A stretch of DNA of 64,000 nucleotides from contig CP166133.1 in NCBI GenBank assembly GCA_041228285.1, forward strand, positions 930,001 through 994,000, given 5' to 3'. The notes under the pieces were generated by a model. The model was not told where the DNA came from, searched no databases, and saw only the letters and a program-made list of their open reading frames with translations. A program made the position numbers and the translations under genes. Origin of the DNA: Neisseriaceae bacterium CLB008. Its GTDB lineage: Bacteria > Pseudomonadota > Gammaproteobacteria > Burkholderiales > Neisseriaceae. Below are positions 1 through 8,222 of the stretch, in pieces (position 1 is the stretch's first letter; every line of letters starts with the position of its first letter).

Positions 1-213
1 TTCGGCTGCCAGCGTGTCTTGGCTGATCAGGCCTTGTCGTTCTAAATAGGCCAGCAGCGGTTCGGTTAAGTCGTGCTGATAGCAGGTTTGGTCGGCGTCA
101 AATACGGCGTATTCACCTTGATGCGCGTGGCGCTGGATCAAGGCGCACAGGCGCGTGGCGGCGTCCTCAGGCCAGGCGGATAAATCCATCTGCGTTGTGG
201 GCGTGGTCGACAT
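1..213 (-). CDS. HAD-superfamily phosphatase, N-terminal part (runs off the left edge)
   Basis: The reverse strand reads from an ATG at 213 to the window edge without a stop, giving 71 residues. Residues 36-41 (VFDADQ) fit the HAD nucleophile motif DxDx(T/S), although a Q and C stand where N-T is usual. The following stretch, HDLTEPLLAYLE, resembles the start of phosphorylcholine-phosphatase-like HAD-IB enzymes, which hydrolyse small phosphate esters. The catalytic C-terminal motifs lie outside the window, so the substrate cannot be inferred. It is the last gene of the leftmost minus-strand series seen here. Confidence 0.6.
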   Translation of the reverse strand, partial: MSTTPTTQMDLSAWPEDAATRLCALIQRHAHQGEYAVFDADQTCYQHDLTEPLLAYLERQGLISQDTLAAE

Positions 214-301
214 GCTGGTTCCAAGGCAAGGGTGAGTGACTCAGATTAGCACAGTGATGTGTCAATTTGATGATGGCTTAGCCTTGTGCCAAGCTTCAGA
301 A

Positions 302-778
302 TCATTTTGGCATGTTTGATCGTTTCGCGTCGGGGTGAGGTAAGGCTAGGGTGAGCGTAGGATAGGGTTTGCCGGCGCCATCGAGGGCTTGCCTGCTGAT
401 TTGGCGACAGCCATAGTGTCGGTAAAAGCCAACGGCCTGCTCGTTTTGTTCGTTGACGTCTAGCGTGGTGGCGGCTAAATTTGCCACCGCAAAATCCAGC
501 AGCAAGGTGCCAACGCCGTGGCCGCGTGCCTGCGCATCAATGAACAGCATTTCCACGCAGCCGTCTAAGACACCGACAAAGCCGACGATGCGTTCTGTTT
601 TTGTGTCAACGGCTTGATACAGCGTCACCGCTGGAAAATACACCGGTATCAGCTGCTGTTTGATTTCGGCATAGTCTTCAGGTTTTAAAAAATGATGGGT
701 GGCCAATACTGAAGTGGACCAAATAGTGGCCAGTTCTGTGTAGTTTGCCGCTAGGGCGGGTTGGATGTGAATAGTCAT
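302..778 (-). CDS. GNAT family N-acetyltransferase, YjaB-like
   Basis: A 158-residue protein that should transfer an acetyl group from acetyl-CoA to an amine. The acetyl-CoA loop is visible as ARGHGVGT, and a downstream VNEQNEQAVGFYRHYG stretch closely matches E. coli YjaB. I chose the ATG at 778 because it gives a YjaB-like N-terminus (TIHIQPA) and lies just after the stop of the upstream MerR gene at 790; the longer frame from 832 would overlap that gene. The 11-base gap suggests co-transcription with the regulator. The natural substrate is unknown. Confidence 0.8.
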   Translation of the reverse strand: MTIHIQPALAANYTELATIWSTSVLATHHFLKPEDYAEIKQQLIPVYFPAVTLYQAVDTKTERIVGFVGVLDGCVEMLFIDAQARGHGVGTLLLDFAVANLAATTLDVNEQNEQAVGFYRHYGCRQISRQALDGAGKPYPTLTLALPHPDAKRSNMPK

Positions 779-789
779 GGTGAGCGTGT

Positions 790-1752
790 TTAGGGTGAGT
801 TGGTAAAGGTTTGGTTTAGCCAGGACTGCCAAGTGTCAGCGCGGGCTGGATTTAGGCATAAGCCCTGTTGTAAGCGTGGTTCAGCCAAAAAACCGTGCAT
901 GATTTGCCGAGTCAATGCTTCATCGCCTTGACCTAGGGTGAGGCACCAATGCCGCCATGCATGATGGCAGCTGGCAGGGTCGAGCTGATGGTGCGTCACC
1001 TGGTGTAAATCAGCCAAGATGTTTGGCCAAGCAGACAGGGCTTGAGCATGAGTGTGATTTAAGCAGGCTGTGGCTGCTGGCGTCAGCTGTGCTTGCCATA
1101 AGAGCCGATGCTGCTGAGCCCATTGAGCGCGAATGGTGTCGGCATGAGGCCGATCCAGCTGTGCAAAGGCGGTGAGGTTTGGATTGTGCCAAAGATGGTG
1201 ATGGCACAATAAGCTGGCATCGGTTAAGGCCTCAAAGCTGGCAACCAAGTCCCAAGCCGTGTTTTGTGTCTCATGAGCCAGCAGCTGTTGCCAGCGTGCA
1301 CTTTGGTTCAGGTGGGATTCATACAAGGCCAGCGCATCAAAAGCATCGGTGGCGTGCCATTGGTCCGAGAGGCGGATCAAATCAGGGTTAAGGGCCCAGT
1401 CTATCCAGGAAGGCTGTTGGTTGTTGGCTATTTTGCTGATCACACTCTGCAATCTAGTGTGCACCGTTTGCAGCTGGGATAAACGTTGATCTAGCAGCGC
1501 TAGATGTTGTTTGAGGTGGGGCAAAATATCGTCAGGATAGTCGGCCAAGGCCTGTTTGACTTCATCTAGCGACATGCCCACTTGGCTCAAACACACGATT
1601 TGCATTAAGCGCTGCACGTTTTGGGTATCATACAGCCGATAGCCACCGTCGCTGCGCCTTGCTGGCTTCAGGAGGCCAATTTGCTCGTAATGATGTAGTG
1701 TTCTGACGCTGATGTTAGCGAGCTTGGCTAATTCACCCACTTTCCAGTGCAT
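790..1752 (-). CDS. MerR family transcriptional regulator with TipA-like effector domain
   Basis: 320 residues. The N-terminal 70 residues are a MerR winged helix: VGELAKLANISVRTLHHYEQIGLLKP, then the GGYRLY wing, then a coiled dimerisation helix at about 75-110. The remaining ~200 residues are helical and Trp/His/Gln rich, as in TipAS-type ligand-binding domains of multidrug-responsive MerR proteins. Such regulators bind a distorted 19-bp-spaced promoter and activate when drug is bound. Exactly such a promoter lies upstream (1782-1812), so autoregulation is likely, and the downstream acetyltransferase may be part of the response. The ligand is unknown. Confidence 0.85.
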   Translation of the reverse strand: MHWKVGELAKLANISVRTLHHYEQIGLLKPARRSDGGYRLYDTQNVQRLMQIVCLSQVGMSLDEVKQALADYPDDILPHLKQHLALLDQRLSQLQTVHTRLQSVISKIANNQQPSWIDWALNPDLIRLSDQWHATDAFDALALYESHLNQSARWQQLLAHETQNTAWDLVASFEALTDASLLCHHHLWHNPNLTAFAQLDRPHADTIRAQWAQQHRLLWQAQLTPAATACLNHTHAQALSAWPNILADLHQVTHHQLDPASCHHAWRHWCLTLGQGDEALTRQIMHGFLAEPRLQQGLCLNPARADTWQSWLNQTFTNSP

Positions 1753-1781
1753 GTCTGTTCCTTCTGGTGTTCAATAGGCTC

Positions 1782-1812
1782 ACTATAAAGGCTAACGTAA
1801 CGTTAGTGTCAA
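1782..1812 (-). promoter_or_regulatory. MerR-type promoter/operator with 19-bp spacer
   Basis: On the minus strand a -35 TTGACA (1807-1812) and -10 TATAGT (1782-1787) are separated by 19 bp instead of 17. The spacer holds the perfect palindrome CTAACGTTACGTTAG. Both features are hallmarks of promoters remodelled by MerR-family activators. It points into the MerR gene that starts at 1752. Confidence 0.8.
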
Positions 1813-1880
1813 GCACCGAGTTTTATGATCCTATCAGCCCTTGGCTTGAGTATTTGGCTTGGGATGGTTTATTCACCATC

Positions 1881-2075
1881 GCGTAGGGTGGGTAAAGCGA
1901 AGCCTACCCACCGCTCTTAACGTCCCCCTGCCTACATTTAAAATCCGCGTGGGTCACGACCCACCCTACGCTTAAGGGCCTACGCTGTGGACGTAAATCA
2001 AGAGTGTAGGGAGCGATACGATAAACCACGATTTGTTGACTATTTGTAGAGTGGGCAAAGCGCAGCGTGCCCACC
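1881..2075. repeat. Dispersed GTAGGGTGGGTAAAGC-type repeats (three copies)
   Basis: Three members of a repeat family recur here: 1881-1912 (GCGTAGGGTGGGTAAAGCG then CCTACCCACC), 1947-1971 (GTGGGTCACGACCCACC) and 2046-2075. Each is an inverted repeat able to fold into a hairpin. The same units build the tandem array at 16005-16580 and a terminator-like copy at 8189-8218. They look like short mobile or REP-like non-coding elements; frames read through them give the spurious VGKAQRAH-type peptides. Confidence 0.8.
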
Positions 2076-2337
2076 TTTTTGAATCATTAAATCATTTGTT
2101 TCAATGCCCCGGTTGTTTCGCTGTTGCTCAATCGTTTGTTTCGCCCCTTGGGCGACGTCCAACTTTTGGATGTCCAAAAGAAACGAAGCAAAGAAAAAAA
2201 ACACTTTACCTACGAAAGACGTGGTGAGTTGTCACACAAGGTAGCTAAAGGCAACCTTCAATCAAGAGCAAAATAACCGAAGTAGTAGCGGTTGTTTTCA
2301 TGTTTAGATACCTCCGGATAATGCCAACAAACCACCA
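2076..2337. other. Intergenic stretch without a supportable gene
   Basis: Together with the repeats this fills the 636-bp gap between the MerR gene and the lactate oxidase gene. A frame from 2033 to 2227 exists but reads through repeat-derived sequence and a patch containing TCCAACTTTTGGATGTCC, a short inverted repeat, so I do not call it a gene. Nothing else is recognisable. Confidence 0.5.
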
Positions 2338-2373
2338 TAAAAAACACCCTAGCGGCGAATGGGCGCTAGGGTG
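2338..2373 (-). terminator. Rho-independent terminator after the lactate-oxidase-like gene
   Basis: A perfect 10-bp stem, CACCCTAGCG (2345-2354) with CGCTAGGGTG (2364-2373), is followed on the minus strand by a run of T (plus-strand A run 2339-2344). It sits 15 bp past the stop of the minus-strand gene at 2389. Confidence 0.85.
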
Positions 2374-2388
2374 TGGTCAGGTCAGGCC

Positions 2389-3600
2389 TTATTTAGAAAA
2401 GTCTTGGTCGCTGTAGAGCTTGGTTTTTTTCACCGCTTCAATGTCTTTAGCGCCGCCCAACATCATGTTGATGGTCAATTCTTTATTTAACTGTTGAATC
2501 ACTGAGTTCACGCCCTCAGCACCGCCCAGATTCAGGCCGTACAGAATAGGGCGGCCTACGGCCACAACGTCGGCGCCGCTGGCTAAGGCTTTAAACACGT
2601 GTGAGCCACGGCGAACGCCACTGTCAAACACGATGGGCACGCGTTTATTGACCTTTTTGGCAATCAGCGGCAACACGTCAAATGAAGAAGGTCCACTGTC
2701 TAATTGACGTCCACCGTGGTTAGACACCCAGATAGCGTCTGCACCGGCTTTAATCACCACGTCGGCATCTTCTGGCGACTGTACGCCTTTCACAATTACC
2801 GGTAGGCCAGACAGCTTTTTAACGTAGCCGATGTCGGCAGGGGTAAAGCCTTGCTTGGCTTGGGCATAAATTTCGCTGATGCCTGCACCTTTGCCGGTTT
2901 TCGAGCCATCGCTGTTTTGCGCCGCAAATAGTTCTAAGTTGGCAAAGCCTAAAGGAAATTGGAAGTTGTTTTTAATGTCGTCTTCACGATAGCCGCCTAC
3001 GGGCGAGTCGACGGTTAAAATAATCGCTTTGGCGCCGCTGTTTTTGGCGCGCGTTAGGGTGAATTCATTAAACTTTTCGTTTTTGCTCATATAGAGCTGA
3101 AAAAAGAAGGGGTTTTGACCCGATACGGCCGCGACTTCTTCAATGGTTTTATTGCCGTAGGTGCTGAGCGAAAAAATCGACCCAGCCTTCGCCATGCCTT
3201 TGGCGGTGGCGATCTCGCCGGTCTCGTGCGCCAGCCCTTGTGCCGCCATCGGTGCCTGGATCACAGGGTTTTTTAAGTTAATGCCTAAAAATGTAGTCGA
3301 CAAATTGATGTCGGTGAGCTCAATGCCCTGCATGATGCGTGGCATGATGTATTTTTTATCAAAGCTGCTGGTGTTGCTGCGTAAGTTCTGTTCATTTTCG
3401 GCACCGCCACGGATGTAGCCAAATGCGCCAGGGTCCATATTGGCTTTAACCTGAGCCTCTAGGGCGTCAAGGTTGACGATTTTGAGCGCTTGCTCTGCAT
3501 TGCTGGCCTGATAAGCAGCCGCCTGAGCGCTACCAAGGCTGACGGCCAGAGCGAGGGCGCTGAGGGTAAGGGTTAATTTATGTGTGCGGACTGGCTTCAT
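2389..3600 (-). CDS. Exported FMN-dependent alpha-hydroxy-acid oxidase, L-lactate-oxidase-like
   Basis: 403 residues. The core is the glycolate/lactate oxidase TIM barrel, which oxidises an alpha-hydroxy acid such as lactate to the keto acid, with oxygen as acceptor in oxidases. Visible active-site residues: Tyr62 in GYIRGG, the FMN loop APMAAQG at 117-122, Lys271, His295 and Arg298 in SNHGGRQLD. The DDIKNNFQFPLG loop at 207-218 resembles lactate oxidases of lactic acid bacteria. Unusually, residues 1-28 form a signal peptide (basic start, LTLSALALAVSLGSAQA), predicting a periplasmic enzyme. SD AGAGG precedes the ATG. A cytochrome-linked dehydrogenase activity cannot be excluded. Confidence 0.85.
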   Translation of the reverse strand: MKPVRTHKLTLTLSALALAVSLGSAQAAAYQASNAEQALKIVNLDALEAQVKANMDPGAFGYIRGGAENEQNLRSNTSSFDKKYIMPRIMQGIELTDINLSTTFLGINLKNPVIQAPMAAQGLAHETGEIATAKGMAKAGSIFSLSTYGNKTIEEVAAVSGQNPFFFQLYMSKNEKFNEFTLTRAKNSGAKAIILTVDSPVGGYREDDIKNNFQFPLGFANLELFAAQNSDGSKTGKGAGISEIYAQAKQGFTPADIGYVKKLSGLPVIVKGVQSPEDADVVIKAGADAIWVSNHGGRQLDSGPSSFDVLPLIAKKVNKRVPIVFDSGVRRGSHVFKALASGADVVAVGRPILYGLNLGGAEGVNSVIQQLNKELTINMMLGGAKDIEAVKKTKLYSDQDFSK

Positions 3601-3846
3601 GAATGACCTCTTTCATTGTTCTGTGTTTGGGAAGATGAGCATGAGGGGAATGCCGTAAATATCGGTCTTTTCTCGATGCTGCTTAACTTTCGGCTATTTT
3701 ACGCCCGCTTTTCTGCGTTGATAATGGGTTTAAATAGGAATCATTGTTCTAGTTTTTAATACAATAAAGGGTTTTTATTTGGTGGTGGTTGCCTTTTTGG
3801 GAGGCTTATGCTGCTGAGCCAGATGTTTTGAATAACGGGCACGCAT

Positions 3847-3874
3847 AAAAAAAGAGCCTCCTAGCGGAGGCTCT
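3847..3874 (-). terminator. Rho-independent terminator after the LprI-like lipoprotein gene
   Basis: Stem AGAGCCTCC (3853-3861) pairs with GGAGGCTCT (3866-3874); the adjoining plus-strand A run gives a T run on the minus strand. It lies 19 bp beyond the stop at 3893. Confidence 0.85.
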
Positions 3875-3892
3875 GGTGTGTACGGTATCAGC

Positions 3893-5065
3893 TTAAACTT
3901 GGAATTTCTTCAAAGCGGCAATACGCTGTTGGTATTCAGCGACCATGCACTGGGTGAAGAGTAGGCGAGACGCCTCTTGATCTTCGGTTTGGCTGCGTTT
4001 AGAAGTGCAAATGGTTTGGGTTTCGGTCTGCCAGTCTTGCTGCTCTTTTTGCAGCGCGTCTTTGACTTCACGCGGGAAGGTCGACCAGGTTTGCTGCATT
4101 TGCGTTTTCAAGCCAGACAGCTGCTTTTCGGCCGAAGACAGCGCGTGGTTGCTGTAGCGGCTGGCCATGTCTTCTAGCACTTCGGTGCGGCTGTTGACCA
4201 TGTCGCTGTCGCATTGAACCATGATTAAGGCTTGATCTGGGGTACGCTCAGCATTGGCGCTGGCGTTGTAGCGACATTCGCTAGCGCGTTTTTCGTTCCA
4301 AGCCTTTTGCACCGCCTTCATTTCTTGGCGCACGTCTTCTGGTAGGCTATTCCACGCAGCATTTAGGCGCTGGTGGGCAAATTTATTCAGCTCTTTGGCT
4401 TCGTTCACTTGCGCCTGAGTGCGTTCATCGCCTAAGGCCTGTAGTTTGGCTTCGTGCTCGGCGTACTCTTTCTCATTTGCGTCTTCTGCTTCATATATTT
4501 TCATGTAGTAATCAAAGGCAATGTGGCCGGCGATTAGATAAGACAGGCCGTCGGTCACTTGGCTAGGCTGATCCAGTTCGGTGATGATTTTTTTGCCGTC
4601 ATCGGTTTGCTGTACCGTGTACTGAATGCTTTTAACCAAGCTGCTGTTGTCTTTACTCCAGCCAAACTCAGCCAGATGCGGCAATAAGGTGGCATCGGTT
4701 TCCATCCAGAAACTGTAGCCTTGTTCTGCCTGTTTGAGCACGCCAATGGGCACATCAACCGTATAGCTGGCGACACAGCTGACCTTAGTCTCGGTCTGGC
4801 TGTCGGTACGAATATTGTCAATTTTGGCCTGTAGCTGGTCCCAAATGGATTTGACCAAGGAGTCGGACGTGGTCCATTCTGTGTTGCTCAATGCCAGCGT
4901 AGACTGCTGTGCTTTTTTAGCCACGCTGTCGAGTAGGAATTGAGTTGCCTCTGGATTGGTACAGCTAATCGGGCTTTCTGCCTCTTTGTCCTTTGCTTCC
5001 TCACCGCCGCAGGCGGCCAGGCCCAATAGGGCCGTCAGGCCTAAGCCTAATAATGTTTTATTCAT
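3893..5065 (-). CDS. Lipoprotein with LprI-like (DUF1311) repeats
   Basis: 390 residues from the ATG at 5065, chosen because it places a lipoprotein signal (LLGLGLTALLGLAAC) at the N-terminus; the longer frame from 5101 would bury it. The lipidated Cys is about residue 20. The C-terminal half holds two units of the pattern W..ER/K...C......+...........QC...+...R...L, as in lysozyme-inhibitor LprI N-terminal domains, at roughly 250-315 and 330-390. Such proteins sit in the periplasm and some inhibit lysozymes. The N-terminal ~220 residues match nothing I know. The function as inhibitor is inference. Confidence 0.65.
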   Translation of the reverse strand: MNKTLLGLGLTALLGLAACGGEEAKDKEAESPISCTNPEATQFLLDSVAKKAQQSTLALSNTEWTTSDSLVKSIWDQLQAKIDNIRTDSQTETKVSCVASYTVDVPIGVLKQAEQGYSFWMETDATLLPHLAEFGWSKDNSSLVKSIQYTVQQTDDGKKIITELDQPSQVTDGLSYLIAGHIAFDYYMKIYEAEDANEKEYAEHEAKLQALGDERTQAQVNEAKELNKFAHQRLNAAWNSLPEDVRQEMKAVQKAWNEKRASECRYNASANAERTPDQALIMVQCDSDMVNSRTEVLEDMASRYSNHALSSAEKQLSGLKTQMQQTWSTFPREVKDALQKEQQDWQTETQTICTSKRSQTEDQEASRLLFTQCMVAEYQQRIAALKKFQV

Positions 5066-5252
5066 TGAGTCTGTCTGTAGGGGTAAATGATGACACGCCA
5101 TATTAGCAAATATTGTTAAAACTGAACATAAAAAATGTGCTAGTTAGGGTCGTGTCTTTTATCGAGTCGAGATGACGCTAGGGCGGCCAAGCCGCACAAC
5201 TTACCCGTTGTTTGTAGGATGTAAGCCTACCCACGGATTTAGTAGGTCATCA

Positions 5253-6758
5253 TCAGGGCGCCATCATGTACACCCCTGGGCCTAAAGGTAGGCCTAGCAC
5301 CACCCATAGGCATAAAAACAAGCTCCAAAAGCACAAGAAGCTTAGCGAGATCGGCAGCATGATGGACATTAGGCTGCCGATGCCCATGTCTTTTTTGTAG
5401 TGCTGCATGAATACCAACACCACGGCGAAGTAGGCGCTCATGGGTGAGATGATGTTGGTGGTTGAGTCGCCGATGCGATACATGGCCAGCACAAAAGCAG
5501 GATCGTAGTCGAGCAGCATCAGCATGGGCACAAAAATAGGCGCCATCAACGACCATTGGGCCGAGCCGGAGGTCATGAAAATATTCATGCTGGCGGCCAA
5601 CAAGATAAACGACACAATCAATGGATAGCCCTGGAAACCAGTGTGCTCTAAGAAGATGGAGCCATTGATGGCAATAAGCTGGCCCAGATTAGACCAGCGA
5701 AAATAGGCCAGAAACTGGGAGATGACAAAGAACAACACCAAGGTGGGCGCCAAGGCTTTGATTGCCTCGGCCATATAGGCTGGTATGTCGCGCAAGGTTT
5801 TGATGTTGCCCACTAGCTTGCCGTAGGTCAGGCCGATGGCCACAAAAAAACCAAAAAGAATGGGAATAAAGGCGCGAGAAAACGTTGAGGGAATGAGGCC
5901 GCCATCATCATTACGTAGCGGTGAGGCCGTCGGTAACAAGGCTAGAACCCAGAAGGTGAAATAGGCGAGCGCCACCCACCCAGTGGCGCGCATGGCTTTA
6001 AGTTCTAGGGGGGTAAGGGTGTCTAAAGCTGTTGGCGTGGCCACGTCGGCGTCAATTTTTAAGGTGCGGTTCAGGCGCGGCTCAATCACTTTGTCTATGA
6101 GTAGGCTGCCCACGGTGGCCAAGATCAGCACAGAACTTAAAGTGAAAAAATAATTATCTAAGGGGCTAACGTAGGCGTCTGGATCAAGAAAGCGCGCCGC
6201 TTCGGTGGTGATGCCCGACAAGATGGCATCGGTTGGGGTGACGAATAGGCTGGCATCGTAGCCGGCGCTGGCACCAGCATAGGCCGCAGCGGCACCAGCG
6301 ATGGGGTGGCGGCCCAAGGAATGATAAATCATCGCCACTAGGGGCGGTAAGATAATAAAAACTGCGTCAGAGGCAATACTGCCGCTAATGGCCACCACAA
6401 AGACGACGAAGGTGACAATGCTCTTTGGCGCCTTGGTGACGCTGCGGCGAATCAGCGCCGACAGCAGGCCCACGCGGTCGGCTAAGCCAATGCCGAGTAA
6501 GGACACGATAATCATGCCCAATGGGGGAAAGCGCATATAGTTATCGACCATACTCTCCAGCATAAAGCGGATGCCTGCCGTAGACAGTAGGCTGTTGACT
6601 TGGATGAGCTGTTCGGTTTTGGGATTGGTGGCGCTGACCCCAAGCAGGGAGAGGCAGGCACTGAGGAGGACCACCAGCAGCGCTAAGAACAGGAATAAGA
6701 TGAACGGATGCGGCAGTTTGTTGCCGATGCGTTCAATATGGTTGAGTAAGCGCTCCAT
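5253..6758 (-). CDS. AbgT family transporter (p-aminobenzoyl-glutamate / MtrF type)
   Basis: 501 residues of a polytopic inner-membrane protein. Family features include a conserved GSIASDAVFIILPPLVAMIY segment, the GASAGYDASLF loop and the C-terminal YRIGDSTTNIISPMSAYFAV segment. AbgT imports p-aminobenzoyl-glutamate in E. coli; MtrF of gonococcus is a drug/antimetabolite exporter. The ATG at 6758 is preferred over 6764 or 6782 because GGAG lies 6 nt upstream of it. It begins 11 bp after the amidohydrolase gene on the same strand, which argues for import and cleavage of a shared N-acyl amino acid substrate. Confidence 0.88.
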   Translation of the reverse strand: MERLLNHIERIGNKLPHPFILFLFLALLVVLLSACLSLLGVSATNPKTEQLIQVNSLLSTAGIRFMLESMVDNYMRFPPLGMIIVSLLGIGLADRVGLLSALIRRSVTKAPKSIVTFVVFVVAISGSIASDAVFIILPPLVAMIYHSLGRHPIAGAAAAYAGASAGYDASLFVTPTDAILSGITTEAARFLDPDAYVSPLDNYFFTLSSVLILATVGSLLIDKVIEPRLNRTLKIDADVATPTALDTLTPLELKAMRATGWVALAYFTFWVLALLPTASPLRNDDGGLIPSTFSRAFIPILFGFFVAIGLTYGKLVGNIKTLRDIPAYMAEAIKALAPTLVLFFVISQFLAYFRWSNLGQLIAINGSIFLEHTGFQGYPLIVSFILLAASMNIFMTSGSAQWSLMAPIFVPMLMLLDYDPAFVLAMYRIGDSTTNIISPMSAYFAVVLVFMQHYKKDMGIGSLMSIMLPISLSFLCFWSLFLCLWVVLGLPLGPGVYMMAP

Positions 6759-6769
6759 AGTCATCTCCG

Positions 6770-7924
6770 CTAGCGGGCGCAATAGTGCTGGGCAATGGCC
6801 ACGAAGACGCCAGCGGCGGTAGGCAGAATGTCGTCATTAAAGTCGTAGCCTTGGTTGTGAACGTAGGGGCCGTCGGTGCCGTTGCCGATGAAAAAATAGC
6901 AGCCAGCGGTCTGAGCCAAATAAAAGGCAAAGTCTTCGCTACCCATGGTGGGCATCGCCTCTAGCTGGTCAATCTCTACTGTGGGTAGGTGCTGCTGTAC
7001 GGCCGCTTGCACCGCCGCCACGCTTGGCGCAGGGTTAATCAGAGGGGGCATACTGTTGACTAAGGTTTTGGTGTAGCGCCCGCCAAAAGGCGCGCAGCAG
7101 CCGTGAAGTAATAAGTCTAGCTGGTCGAGGAGCTGGCTGCGTGTGGTGGGTGAATCGCTGCGAATATTGAGGGTTAAGTTAACGTGATCAGGAATGGCGT
7201 TGTCGGCTAAGCCTGCATGAATGGCGCTGACGGTGATGAGACCAGCTTGAAGTGGGGACTTCAAGCGGCCAACCACCCCCTGAGTTTGTTGAATCAGATT
7301 GGCCGCCATGTAGATGGGGTCTTTGGCTAAATGGGGCATGGCTGCGTGTCCAGACGTACCGTGAAGGCAGACGTGGTAGGTGTCGCTGCCGCCCATGGTT
7401 GCGCCTGAGCGCAATAATAGCCGGCCAGCGGGATGGCCTGGGCGATTATGGTAGCCAAAAATAGCGTCGACGGTGGGGTGTTGTAAGACGCCTTCGGCCA
7501 CCATTTGGGCCGCACCGTTGCCGCCTTCTTCCGCGGGCTGAAACACCAGCTTAATCGTGCCGCATAGCTGGTCGCGGTTAGCCGCTAACCAAGCTGCCGC
7601 CAACAGCAGGCTAGCGGTGTGGCCATCGTGGCCGCAGGCGTGCATTTTACCTGCGTAAACAGACTGATAAGGTTTGCCCGTGGCCTCTTCTATGGGGAGG
7701 GCATCCATGTCGGCGCGAAATGCGATGACAGGCCCTGGGCGCTGCGTCATTAATAGGCCGACCACACCCGTGTGGGCGATGCCGGTGCTTACCTGAAAGC
7801 CCAGCTGGTTTAAGCGTTCGGCCACCAGCGCCGCAGTGCGGTGCTCTTCGTATTTTAATTCTGGGTGCTGATGGAGGTCGCGGCGAATGTGCACTGCGGT
7901 GTCGATGTCTTGGCTGGAAAACAT
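6770..7924 (-). CDS. M20 family metal-dependent amidohydrolase (AbgA/AbgB, hippurate hydrolase type)
   Basis: 384 residues. It hydrolyses amide bonds of N-acyl amino acids with two metal ions in the cytoplasm. Metal-site motifs are in place: HACGHDGHTA at 95-104 with Cys97 and His99, QPAEEGG with Glu132/Glu133, and a late GSEDFAFY loop. The length is usual for the family. The AbgT gene follows directly, as aminobenzoyl-glutamate hydrolase genes accompany abgT, so p-aminobenzoyl-glutamate is the leading candidate substrate; other N-acyl amino acids are equally possible from sequence. Confidence 0.88.
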   Translation of the reverse strand: MFSSQDIDTAVHIRRDLHQHPELKYEEHRTAALVAERLNQLGFQVSTGIAHTGVVGLLMTQRPGPVIAFRADMDALPIEEATGKPYQSVYAGKMHACGHDGHTASLLLAAAWLAANRDQLCGTIKLVFQPAEEGGNGAAQMVAEGVLQHPTVDAIFGYHNRPGHPAGRLLLRSGATMGGSDTYHVCLHGTSGHAAMPHLAKDPIYMAANLIQQTQGVVGRLKSPLQAGLITVSAIHAGLADNAIPDHVNLTLNIRSDSPTTRSQLLDQLDLLLHGCCAPFGGRYTKTLVNSMPPLINPAPSVAAVQAAVQQHLPTVEIDQLEAMPTMGSEDFAFYLAQTAGCYFFIGNGTDGPYVHNQGYDFNDDILPTAAGVFVAIAQHYCAR

Positions 7925-8188
7925 GGCGGCTCCTTAGGTTTGCTGTGATGGTGGGCAAAAGTATAGACAGAGTTTTATTTGTTTAGCATAATCTAGTTTA
8001 TTTTATTTGAATAGCCTTTTTTTGGCTATTTGCTTTGACGAATAAGCAAGCTGGAATAGGCGCACGCATGAATAAGGTGGCGTTTTACGCCATGCTGATT
8101 GACTGATTTAGGTAGTGGGCGTTGACTAAAGCATAGGGTGTACAACCCAGGAGGGGTAGGCGTTTGCCTCTTTAGAAGGGCTTAATGC

Positions 8189-8218
8189 AGTGGGTAGGCT
8201 TGGTTTTGCCTACCCACT
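8189..8218. terminator. Hairpin of the GTGGGTAGGC repeat family past lldR
   Basis: Perfect 11-bp stem AGTGGGTAGGC (8189-8199) with GCCTACCCACT (8208-8218) around an 8-nt loop, 5 bp beyond the stop of the regulator at 8223. It lacks a strong T run, so terminator function is possible but not certain; it is a lone copy of the dispersed repeat. Confidence 0.5.
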
Positions 8219-8222
8219 CTGG

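Noticed and set aside
957-1482. Several 60-70-codon plus-strand frames opposite the MerR gene
   Set aside because: Shadows of the strongly supported MerR/TipAS coding sequence, without ribosome-binding sites or recognisable domains.
2033-2227. Open frame reading VGKAQRAHL and similar
   Set aside because: It reads through a dispersed hairpin repeat and a second repeat-like patch; similar peptides arise wherever these repeats occur, and no ribosome-binding site or conserved domain is visible.
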